NCBI RefSeq assembly: GCF_000372825.1
Contig: NZ_KB910516.1
Span: 1,768,011 to 1,832,010, forward strand
Length of the DNA: 64,000 nt
Origin: Methylobacterium sp. 77
GTDB lineage: Bacteria; Pseudomonadota; Alphaproteobacteria; Rhizobiales; Beijerinckiaceae
Direction: 5' to 3'
Part shown: in pieces, positions 43,495 to 50,622 of the stretch
Position numbering within the stretch: position 1 is the first letter of the stretch
Layout: each line of letters opens with the position of its first letter
Made by a program: the position numbers and the translations under genes
The notes under the pieces: generated by a model
Told to the model about the DNA's origin: nothing
The model's input: only the letters and a program-made list of their open reading frames with translations
Databases searched by the model: none

Positions 43495-43910
43495 GTCGGG
43501 AAAAGGGGGTGCATCCCCGCCCAAGAGGACATCTGAACGTTGACTGGGGGGCCTGTCCCGGCCCCATTATTGACCGACGTCGAGAACCACGTCTCGCCCT
43601 CGTCGCGCGTGGCCACGAACAGATAGAGCGCGTTGTTGGAATTCGGGATGCCCAACAGATTGTCGTGCGCCAGGTATATGAGCGTCCGGACGTCCTGGCT
43701 GCCGTCAGTGAGGATGACCACGTCGTGCTCGTCCACAAGGAGAGGCTGCGTGAAACCGAAGCGCTCGATTGCGGCTCCGATCTGGGAGATCTGACTGTCC
43801 GAGTGCGTACGCGCGTTGCGGTCGTAGCCGCGCAAGGTACGCACGGGTGCGGACTGGATCTCTGCGTACCTAAGACGGACGTCGGTGCGCACCCGTAACC
43901 CTCTGATCAT
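43491..43910 (-). CDS. ParB-N-domain protein, truncated and fused to an unrelated tail
   Basis: This 139-residue protein has a ParB/Srx N-terminal start in residues ~15-65: APVRTLRGYDRNARTHSDSQ, then GAAIERFGFTQPLLVDEHDV. The family then expects the nucleotide-binding GHGR-type box, but the frame continues as TDGSQDVRTLIYLAHDNLLG. The rest includes one perfect Asp-box (T-x-D-x-G-x-T-W in TRDEGETW). The tail does not belong to ParB proteins I know, so it is a chimera or a degraded gene. Confidence 0.6.
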   Translation of the reverse strand: MIRGLRVRTDVRLRYAEIQSAPVRTLRGYDRNARTHSDSQISQIGAAIERFGFTQPLLVDEHDVVILTDGSQDVRTLIYLAHDNLLGIPNSNNALYLFVATRDEGETWFSTSVNNGAGTGPPVNVQMSSWAGMHPLFPT

Positions 43911-44286
43911 CCAGGCGGTATGCGGGGTGCGTACCCAAAAATTTCCGGTGTATGCCGGGCCAGCCTACGGACCCGCGACTCCTGCTTTCGCCTCCCCCCA
44001 GGAGGGACCCACTCCACCCCCCCTATCTCGCCCTTTGTCACCGGCTGTCCGGGAAGGGGATGCCCTCCCGTCGCCCCCCTAGGAGGGGTCAGGGAGGGCG
44101 ACGCAGTACGGACCAGCGCACGGGAGGGATCCTGCCCCGGGGCCGTGCAACGGACGATCCCAGGCCCTCCGAGGCCTCCGGGTACGCAGGGCATCGAAAC
44201 CGCCAACGGGCATGCCCCTGCATGAAATCGTGCAGGGGTGAGGGACGGAGTGCGGATCATCCCTTGGGCATAGGGATGCCCTTGGG
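43911..44286. other. Non-coding, hairpin-rich stretch
   Basis: No gene is visible in 376 bp. CCCCTGCA (44215-44222) pairs with TGCAGGGG (44231-44238). CATCCCT (44258-44264) pairs with AGGGATG (44272-44278). Just past its right edge, GGGC-TAC-GCCC (44284-44294) is a mini-palindrome that recurs in the array at 44.9-45.1 kb. Structured RNA or a DNA signal is possible. Confidence 0.45.
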
Positions 44287-44658
44287 CTACGCCCCTGACC
44301 CGTCTTGAGGGGGCGCGAGACGAGCCACCAAGGCCGCACGTATCGCCTCCGTCTGAAGGGGCACGCCACCGCTATCGCGTCCCCGGAGACCCCGTAGGGC
44401 GAGGCGGAGGACCTCCCTGGCATCCACGACGCTAGCCACCAGGGGCTCCCCCGGTCGGTTCCCGACCGAGTTGGCGCAGGCCAGGAGAACGTCCCGAAGG
44501 GCGTCGACGATAGCCGCATCGAGTTGGCGAGGGTCAGGCGCGCCTGCCTCGCGAAGGGCCTGACGGGCGGCGCGTTTCCTCGCCCGGTCCGCATCACGAC
44601 GGGTCGCCTTCGAGGCAGGGAGGGATGGGTTCAAGGGGATGCCGGCGGACATGCTCAT
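44287..44658 (-). CDS. Small hypothetical protein
   Basis: The ATG at 44658 gives 123 residues starting MSMSAGIPLNPSLPASKATR. A basic region (RRDADRARKRAARQALREAG) is followed by helices with DAAIVDALRDVLLACANSVG. The basic helix could bind DNA or RNA. It lies downstream of the polymerase-like gene on the same strand, separated by the mini-palindrome array. No family recognised. Confidence 0.5.
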   Translation of the reverse strand: MSMSAGIPLNPSLPASKATRRDADRARKRAARQALREAGAPDPRQLDAAIVDALRDVLLACANSVGNRPGEPLVASVVDAREVLRLALRGLRGRDSGGVPLQTEAIRAALVARLAPPQDGSGA

Positions 44659-44883
44659 AGGGTGCGCTCGACCCTGGCAAGCCACAACGAGAAACCCCGT
44701 CCTCCGTGGTGCGGGGGACGGGGTTTCGGGGGTTGAGGTGCAACGCCCGTCCCATGCGGAGACAGCTAAAAGATAGCGAATTCAGACGAATTGTACAAGG
44801 GGAGAAGCGACGTAACCTACGGTCCTGACAAGGAAAATGTCATCTCGGTTGGCTACCCCCCTGACAGCTTGGGAAGCTCTCCT

Positions 44884-45070
44884 GAGGCCTCCGGCCCCCG
44901 CAAGGTATAGGGTGACCCTAGAGGCTACGCCCCTATCCTACGAGGCTCTCCTAAGGCCTCCGGCCCCTATCCCTGAGGCTATCCTGAAGGCTACGCCCTG
45001 ACCTCACTGAGGCATCCCCGAGGCCTCCGGCCCCTGACCGTGGAACCAGCTTTCCTCGGGCTACGCCCCC
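44884..45070. repeat. Alternating mini-palindrome array with ~33-bp period
   Basis: Two small hairpins alternate: S = GGCC-TCC-GGCC, in GAGGCCTCCGGCCCC-type contexts at 44884, 44953 and 45020; T = GGC-TAC-GCC, in AGGCTACGCCCC-type contexts at 44921, 44987 and 45057. Start-to-start distances are 37, 32, 34, 33 and 37 bp. A weaker GAGGC(T/A)(C/A)TCC box lies between units (44942, 44975, 45009). The right part encodes the C-terminal residues of the polymerase-like protein. The 44659-44883 stretch before it has no gene. Confidence 0.75.
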
Positions 45071-46706
45071 GCTTGAGGGAGGCTGTCTTGGGACCGATAC
45101 GGTCGGGGACGATGTGCGTCGGGAAGGCACGAATTCCGGCTTCGTTCTCGTACGCACATACCGATTTCGCGATTGCACGAGCGTTAGCCTCTCGCCGCTC
45201 CCATGCCTCGAAAATCCCCTCACACCGCTCCTCAGACATCAAGATCCTCTCGGTCTTGATCTGGTACGCGATCATCGCCTCAAGCCTCTCCGCCGGGTCC
45301 CAGCGCAAGGGCCGAGGGGTAGGAGAAGCCACGGGCGAGACAGGAACGGAGACCGCCTCAGTCTTGACGACCTCAGGAGACGCGGAGGCGGAAGAACCCA
45401 CGCAACACCCGGAACCAACCGCCCGCGCACCCCGCGCTCCCATATGTGGGGTGAATCCCCTCTTTCTTGAGGTCTGACAGGGGTTTATCTCGGCGCACGT
45501 CGCATCCATGACGTCGGCCATGATGGCGGTCACTCGGGGCCCCTTCGAGGCCTGCGTCACGAAAGAATCGTGCACCGGCAGCGCCGGTATGTTCTCCTTC
45601 TCGGACTTCTTGAGGACCTCGACGCACATCTCGCTCTCGATGTGCATCAGGCGGACCCCCATGTCGGCCCCGAGGAAATGGGCGATGGGCTCGTGCCGGT
45701 GCGTGACCGCTTTCATCAAGCCCTTCGTGTAGTCGAGGGAGTGCGGCCACTCGCCTGGGCTGTCCTCTTCCCGCTTCATGAGAGACAGGATGCCGCCGTA
45801 GGTCGTCCTCGTGTTCATGACGGTGAGGAGCGCCGCTTTGACGTGCCTCGGGTCGTACCCGTCCACGTCGTAGATTTCGCCGACGGGGACTTTCCCGGCC
45901 ATGGCGTAGAGGAGCCTAGGGTGACAGGCGCTCCAGTCTTCCTCGAACGCCACCTCGCCATTGATGAGGAGCTCGATGCGTCGGGCCTGGGGGAGCTGCT
46001 GCCACCAGCCGTACAGGCGCCCGTGCATGTCCCACCGGCCGCGGCCGTAGATCCGGACCATGATGGGCGCTGGCGTGGGGCGAAGGCCAACCCAGCCGCC
46101 GGTCTTCTCGGACCGGGCGCGGACGTGCCCCGGCGTGTGGAGCCATCCGTCGCCCTCGGGCATCTCGATGCGGATGGCGCTGGCGGCCTCGTTGCGGGCT
46201 TCCATGACCTTGCGCAGGCGCCGGGTGTTGTCCGTGTCAGTGTACGCCATGCGCTCGCCGTCGACGTCCCGGAGCTCGATGACCTCCCTTGGCCCGACAT
46301 GCTCGAAAGGGCAGTCGTTGAAGGCGGCGATGAGCCGGTCGGTAGCCCGCATGCGTGACTGCCAGCCGTGCGAGGCGGGCCCGGGGAGCGCACGCTCTTC
46401 TTCGATCAAGCCGAGGTCCAGGAGCTCCTGCACCGCCGCCTTGACCCGGTCGTACGTGTACGCGGTCCCTTCGTACCGGGACAGGGGCTCGTAGAACCTT
46501 TTTGACCGCGAGTATGAGACCCAGCCGCCCTGGCCCGCGAGGGCGGCGCGGACGAGGCTCGTCATTATAGAGTTCCGGGCCTCAAGGGCCCGGGGGTGGC
46601 CTATCAGGCTGACGCCGGCGGCGGCGATGAAGGCAGGCTTGGTCCTCCAATGGAAGTCCAAGGGGAAGTCATGCCCCTGGGGGGGGCGATTGGTTCGGGG
46701 GGGCAT
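44991..46706 (-). CDS. Compact polymerase-like protein (family A palm motifs) of the integrated element
   Basis: The ATG at 46706 gives 571 residues. The N-terminal ~120 residues look like a winged-helix DNA-binding part (YDRVKAAVQELLDLGLIEEE). Three palm-like motifs follow in order, in numbering from the ATG at 46706. Motif A is EEDWSACHPRLLYAMAG (Asp257), matching DYSxxxxRxLAxxxG of DNA polymerase I. Motif B is RHVKAALLTVMN...TTYGG (Arg287, Lys290, Asn298, Tyr303-Gly304). Motif C is ALPVHDSFVT (His379-Asp380). There is no exonuclease domain, and the C-terminal ~150 residues are Pro/Arg-rich. A minimal replicative polymerase, or an RNA polymerase/primase-like enzyme, is inferred. ATG 46565 is an alternative start. 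Confidence 0.6.
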   Translation of the reverse strand: MPPRTNRPPQGHDFPLDFHWRTKPAFIAAAGVSLIGHPRALEARNSIMTSLVRAALAGQGGWVSYSRSKRFYEPLSRYEGTAYTYDRVKAAVQELLDLGLIEEERALPGPASHGWQSRMRATDRLIAAFNDCPFEHVGPREVIELRDVDGERMAYTDTDNTRRLRKVMEARNEAASAIRIEMPEGDGWLHTPGHVRARSEKTGGWVGLRPTPAPIMVRIYGRGRWDMHGRLYGWWQQLPQARRIELLINGEVAFEEDWSACHPRLLYAMAGKVPVGEIYDVDGYDPRHVKAALLTVMNTRTTYGGILSLMKREEDSPGEWPHSLDYTKGLMKAVTHRHEPIAHFLGADMGVRLMHIESEMCVEVLKKSEKENIPALPVHDSFVTQASKGPRVTAIMADVMDATCAEINPCQTSRKRGFTPHMGARGARAVGSGCCVGSSASASPEVVKTEAVSVPVSPVASPTPRPLRWDPAERLEAMIAYQIKTERILMSEERCEGIFEAWERREANARAIAKSVCAYENEAGIRAFPTHIVPDRIGPKTASLKRGRSPRKAGSTVRGRRPRGCLSEVRA

Positions 46707-46851
46707 TTTATCCGCATGGTGTCGACCGTGCGCGGCCCGGCACCTCTGCGAGCCCGCACATTCGAAACGTGCCCCCAGCTTAGGCATTTAACCAGTGTTC
46801 ACAGGGGCCTAGCCTTAACGCCTGAGGTTAACGCGAGACTTACCCTACCTC

Positions 46852-47030
46852 CTCCCATGTCTTGCCCATACGAAGTCCGTTTTCTCCCATGACACGCCCA
46901 TGAGTTTCAGTCTGCCTTCACTCTGAGACCCAGGGTGTTCGGGTATGCCCTGGCGGTCATCCAGGAGCCTTGGCGGGGTATGCAAATAAATATGGGATGA
47001 TGCCATGATCCTTGAGGGCTCCCATGGGAG
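46852..47030. repeat. Iteron-like repeats upstream of the polymerase-like gene
   Basis: CTCCCATG-N4-GCCCAT occurs at 46852-46869 and 46884-46901, exactly 32 bp apart (three helical turns). A perfect 12-bp palindrome sharing the same core, CTCCCATGGGAG, lies at 47019-47030. Single CCCAT boxes surround them. The whole 46707-47210 stretch has no supportable gene. It could be an origin or promoter/operator region. Confidence 0.5.
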
Positions 47031-47210
47031 GTCCATCAATCTCCACGGCTTACCCATGAACACCATCGGGGAAATACGAATCGAGCAAGCCGCCCAAGGA
47101 AGGGACCCCAAGGGGGGGGTGATTTCGACAGCTCATAAACCGGCCGTTGAAGCGTTCGATGGTCGCTAAGTCGTGACAAGACAGGCGATGCCGCCGCCCT
47201 GCAGGCATGG

Positions 47211-47245
47211 AAAAAGCCCGGCGAGCTTTACAGCTTGCCGGGCTT
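47211..47245 (-). terminator. Terminator of the 47.25-47.47 kb gene
   Basis: AAGCCCGGC pairs with GCCGGGCTT, with an inner AGCT/AGCT pairing. Read on the minus strand it ends in T5. It starts 8 bp past the stop codon. Confidence 0.88.
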
Positions 47246-47252
47246 GCTCTTT

Positions 47253-47474
47253 TCAGTCGGCCGCCGCCGCCGCCGCCGCCGCGAGGCGGATCAGACGATT
47301 GCGCGCGTAGACTTCGCGTGCACGCTCAAGCTTCCTAGCCTTTGCGGCCTGCCGGGCTGCCTCTTTCTCGGCTTTGATCTGTTCTTCGACATTGGCGTAA
47401 CTTAGCCCGTCGGGGTTGAACAGGTCGTCGGTAAAGCGGTCGCGCGGCCGTTGCACTGCGGGCTCACTTCCCAT
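47253..47474 (-). CDS. Small charged helical protein with poly-Ala tail
   Basis: This 73-residue protein starts MGSEPAVQRPRDRFTDDLFN. Residues ~28-62 form a strongly charged helix (IKAEKEAARQAAKARKLERA). The tail is an Ala8 tract encoded by pure GCC/GCG repeats at 47260-47283, a slippage-prone run. AGGAGG lies upstream and a clean terminator follows, so it is expressed as a single gene. No family recognised. Confidence 0.65.
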   Translation of the reverse strand: MGSEPAVQRPRDRFTDDLFNPDGLSYANVEEQIKAEKEAARQAAKARKLERAREVYARNRLIRLAAAAAAAAD

Positions 47475-47799
47475 GCCCAGGGGTCCTCCTGGCCCGAATT
47501 TGGGCCTAGTTATGCTTTTCCGGCGCCTCCATGACCTGGATGAAACTTCGCCCTATGTATCAGATGCATCTAAAGAGCTTATGTCAGGTAACGTGTAAAA
47601 ATCTATTGTTTTCTTTATGAGGTGCTAACCTTGTCATCTAGTCGCAGGCGGCGGCGCCCTGGTGGGGGCACGTAGTTAGGTTGGCAAACAAGGGTTAGAA
47701 CGGCTTGTCTCAATATGGTGGAAAAAGTGCAACTATAGACCGACATAACTTTAGATTAGCTCTGTTCCTCTTCTGATCTGGATAAAATTAATCGAGATG

Positions 47800-48030
47800 T
47801 AAATGATTGACACCGAATTATTTGGCGTTAAGCTATCTGAGGTCGTGTGAGGTTGATTTTTGTTATATTGGCGCCACCATTCGTCGATGCTTTCGCGCTA
47901 ATCCGTCAACGACAGGAACCACTAGGCGTTCAGACATTCTCCCCGTGGGCGGCCGTTGAACAACTCGATATAGGCGGTGTCGGTTGGCTTGCTCGGTAGG
48001 GCGGTTGATCTCGAATCCCTTCAGGTGAGA
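47800..48030 (-). pseudogene. IS3-family transposase (orfB) remnant
   Basis: A minus-strand frame reads PSKPTDTAYIELFNGRPRGE, then CLNA-stop-WFLSLTD-stop-RESIDEWWRQYN and NQPHT. This is the C-terminal end of IS3-family OrfB with two nonsense codons. Just upstream, GFEINRP lies in a different frame, so a frameshift is also present. No inverted repeats or N-terminal part remain. It marks old rearrangement at the border between the element's core and the metal-resistance genes. Confidence 0.8.
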
Positions 48031-48580
48031 AAGGTGATGTGCCTTCAACCTGCCTGCTGCTCCAAAGCGGTATCAGCGCGGACAGAATGGCGTCTCCGTG
48101 CTAAGTGATGCCGGCAGCGACGCTCTCCGCCATGCAGACACCGCAGGTTTGCGCTTCATCCAGCCAGTGATCGAACCCTGTGACATCTGATTTTATCGAC
48201 GGCTGCTAGAAACAGTGGCTCGGGACGATCTGGCAGAACAAGCGGCTGAGATCGATGACCCTGGCTACATCAGTATGCGCCCAGGTCAGCCGCCGACGTC
48301 AATAAAGGGTGTATGTTGGCGTCGACAGGCGGTTCTGACGATTCCATAGTGTGGGCACACGGCTCTTTGAAACTGGCCCTTAACCGCCCCCGCCGAGGAT
48401 GCAGCACCATACCCTTCCGCCATTCGTGCGGGCACATCCAGACGACTTACAGACCTCGGTCGCCGTCCCCCTTCACCATCATCACCAACTGCCGGCTGCG
48501 GCGATGCGACCGACGTTCCAAAAACGAGCCTCCTGCCCGCCACGTAGGAGCCTCCCCAAAATTCACGGCGCGCAAATCGA
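48031..48580. other. Decayed stretch without a supportable gene
   Basis: In 550 bp, short frames on both strands lack ribosome sites and family features. A 65-codon plus-strand frame (48399-48596) contains a poly-His patch (VPLHHHHQLPAAA), which could be a vestige of a metal-binding protein. I would not annotate it as a gene. Confidence 0.4.
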
Positions 48581-48790
48581 GTGCAAGCCTACCTAGCGGA
48601 GGGCGGACCTTTACTCATGATCGTCGTCGCGGCTCTAAGGTTAAAGGGTGCCGTCATGGCGTGGCCCGACCTGATCGTGGCGGCGGTGATGGCCGAGATC
48701 TTCGTGACTTCCTCAATCCAAATTCTTCAGCAGGCCTGGACCGAGCACCAGAGAGACGCCGTCGCGACGCTCCCCGCACCGGCCAAGTGA
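48581..48790 (+). pseudogene. Truncated cation diffusion facilitator-like fragment
   Basis: The readable part (MAWPDLIVAAVMAEIFVTSS, IQILQQAWTEH) matches the last transmembrane helix and edge of a CDF-family transporter. It belongs to a subfamily different from the intact CDF gene that follows. Helices 1-5 and the HxxxD metal sites are missing. It is probably a relic of an earlier transporter, though a translated single-helix peptide cannot be excluded. Confidence 0.55.
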
Positions 48791-48836
48791 GCCCCGGTCA
48801 AACCCGTTGAATGTCGAAGACCGCTACAGGACGACC

Positions 48837-49805
48837 ATGACGACGAACGACGCACACGCCGGTCACGACCACGGGTCGCATGACCATGAGGCCCATGCGA
48901 CCCATGACCATCCCGGGCATTCCCACGCCCCGGCGAGCTTCGGGAAGGCGTTCGCAATTGGCATCGCCCTCAATGTGGGCTTCGTCGCCATCGAGGCCAC
49001 TTATGGGGTGCTGGCGAACTCGATGGCCCTGCTGGCCGATGCCGGACACAACCTCTCGGACGTGCTCGGTCTCGTCGTGGCGTGGATCGCGACGGTGCTG
49101 GCCAAGCGCGCCCCGAGCGCGCGGTACACCTACGGGATGAAGGGCTCCTCGATCCTGGCGGCCCTGTTCAACGCGGTGTTCCTGCTGGTGGCCGTTGGCG
49201 CCATCGCCTGGGAGGCGATCCAGCGCTTCGGCGAGCCCGCCCCGGTCGCCGGCAAGACCGTGATGATCGTCGCGGCGGTCGGCATCCTGGTGAACGGCAT
49301 CACCGCCTGGCTGTTCGCCTCTGGTGCCAAGGGGGACATCAACATCAAGGGCGCGTTCCTGCACATGGTCGCCGACGCCGCCGTCTCGGCCGGGGTGGTC
49401 ATTGCCGGCCTCGTGATCCTCTACACCGGATGGACCTGGCTCGATCCCGTCGTCAGCCTCGCCATCGTCTTCATTATCGTCTGGAGCACCTGGGGCCTCC
49501 TGCGCGACAGCCTCACGCTATCCCTCGCCGCCGTCCCGCCGGGCATCGACCCCGACGCCGTCCGCAGCCACCTCGAAGGACTTCCGGGGGTCGCGTCACT
49601 CCACGACCTGCATATCTGGGCGATGAGCACCACGGAGACATGCCTTACCGCCCATCTCCTAATGCCTGGCGGCCGGCCCGACGACGAGTTCCTCATGAAA
49701 ACGGCCGTCGGCATCAAGGAACGGTTCGGCATCGGCCACACCACCCTGCAGGTGGAGACCAGCAGCGACACCGCCTGCATCCTCGCACCCGCCCACGTCG
49801 TTTGA
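48837..49805 (+). CDS. Cation diffusion facilitator (CzcD/ZitB-like metal/H+ antiporter)
   Basis: The ATG at 48837 (AGGACGACC upstream) gives 322 residues. A His-rich N-terminus (HAGHDHGSHDHEAHATHDHP) precedes six TM helices. The site A motifs are HxxxD-type: LLADAGHNLSDVLGLVVAW in TM2 and HMVADAAVSAGVV in TM5. The C-terminal cytosolic domain has SLHDLHIWAMSTTETCLTAH. It exports Zn, Cd or Co from the cytoplasm to the periplasm. It precedes the two-component system by 67 bp. A TTG at 48807 is also in frame. Confidence 0.92.
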   Translation: MTTNDAHAGHDHGSHDHEAHATHDHPGHSHAPASFGKAFAIGIALNVGFVAIEATYGVLANSMALLADAGHNLSDVLGLVVAWIATVLAKRAPSARYTYGMKGSSILAALFNAVFLLVAVGAIAWEAIQRFGEPAPVAGKTVMIVAAVGILVNGITAWLFASGAKGDINIKGAFLHMVADAAVSAGVVIAGLVILYTGWTWLDPVVSLAIVFIIVWSTWGLLRDSLTLSLAAVPPGIDPDAVRSHLEGLPGVASLHDLHIWAMSTTETCLTAHLLMPGGRPDDEFLMKTAVGIKERFGIGHTTLQVETSSDTACILAPAHVV

Positions 49806-49872
49806 CCGGCATCGGGTGTATGAATGCCCCCGCGGACGGAACGGTGACGCCCATTGCAGGACGGAGGAATCG

Positions 49873-50622
49873 TTGATCCACGAAAACGGGGGCAACGCGG
49901 GTTCCGATGGTTCGGAACACGTCCTCCTCGTCGAGGATGACGACGGCCTGCGTCTGCTGGTCACCCGCCTTCTCCGCGAGGCGGGCTATCGTGTCACCGG
50001 TTGCAGAAGCGCCATTGAATTCTGGCGCCTCCTGCCTGCCGGTGGCGTCGACCTCGTCCTGCTTGACGTGATGCTGCCCGGGGCCTCGGGCCTTGACCTG
50101 CTCCGGGCGTTGCGCGCGAGGAGCACGGTGCCGGTGATCATGGTCAGCGCCCGCAACGAGGAGGCCGACCGGGTGCTTGGGTTGGAACTTGGGGCCGACG
50201 ACTACGTGGCCAAGCCCTTCGGCCGGCCCGAGCTCCTGGCCCGTGTCCGTGCCGTCTTGCGCCGCGCCTCCATGGCACCCTCGTCGCCCTCGTCCCCGGT
50301 ATCCGAGGTGCTCTCCTTCTCAGGCTGGAGGCTCGACATGCGCAGCCGCTCGCTCGTCGATCCCGAGGGGGCGGCCGTCGACCTCTCCGGCGCCGAGTAC
50401 GACCTCCTCCTCGTCTTCCTCGAACACCCGGGGCGCGTGCTGGGCCGGGAGATGATCCTCGAACTGTCCCGTGCCAGGCTCGGGTCCCCCACGGATCGCA
50501 GCGTCGACACCCTGGTGAGCCGCCTGCGGCGCAAGCTCGAACCGCCCGAGGGCCTGCCTCCGGTCATCAAGACCGTGCGCGGGGCCGGCTACATGCTCGC
50601 CTCGAAGGTTGAGCGCGCTTGA
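49873..50622 (+). CDS. OmpR-family response regulator
   Basis: The TTG at 49873, right after GGAGGA, gives 249 residues. The receiver domain has acidic pocket EDDD, phospho-acceptor Asp65 in DLVLLDVMLPG, Ser/Thr in IMVSARN and Lys in YVAKPF. The C-terminal winged helix has LSGAEYDLLLVFLEHPGRVL and VDTLVSRLRRKLE. It is paired with the kinase that overlaps its stop. It probably controls the CDF and czc genes in response to metal. A GTG at 49816 is in frame, but the SD supports the TTG. Confidence 0.92.
   Translation: MIHENGGNAGSDGSEHVLLVEDDDGLRLLVTRLLREAGYRVTGCRSAIEFWRLLPAGGVDLVLLDVMLPGASGLDLLRALRARSTVPVIMVSARNEEADRVLGLELGADDYVAKPFGRPELLARVRAVLRRASMAPSSPSSPVSEVLSFSGWRLDMRSRSLVDPEGAAVDLSGAEYDLLLVFLEHPGRVLGREMILELSRARLGSPTDRSVDTLVSRLRRKLEPPEGLPPVIKTVRGAGYMLASKVERA

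Noticed and set aside
42808..43524. A 238-codon minus-strand frame over the 42898-43494 gene
   Set aside because: The plus-strand frame has better composition and fits the neighbours; the minus frame looks like a shadow.
44884..45070. Possible CRISPR array
   Set aside because: Repeats are two different 9-15 bp palindromes in alternation with short, non-unique spacers, and there are no cas genes.
48399..48596. A 65-codon frame with a poly-His patch
   Set aside because: No ribosome site, no signal peptide and it lies in a decayed stretch; at best a vestige.
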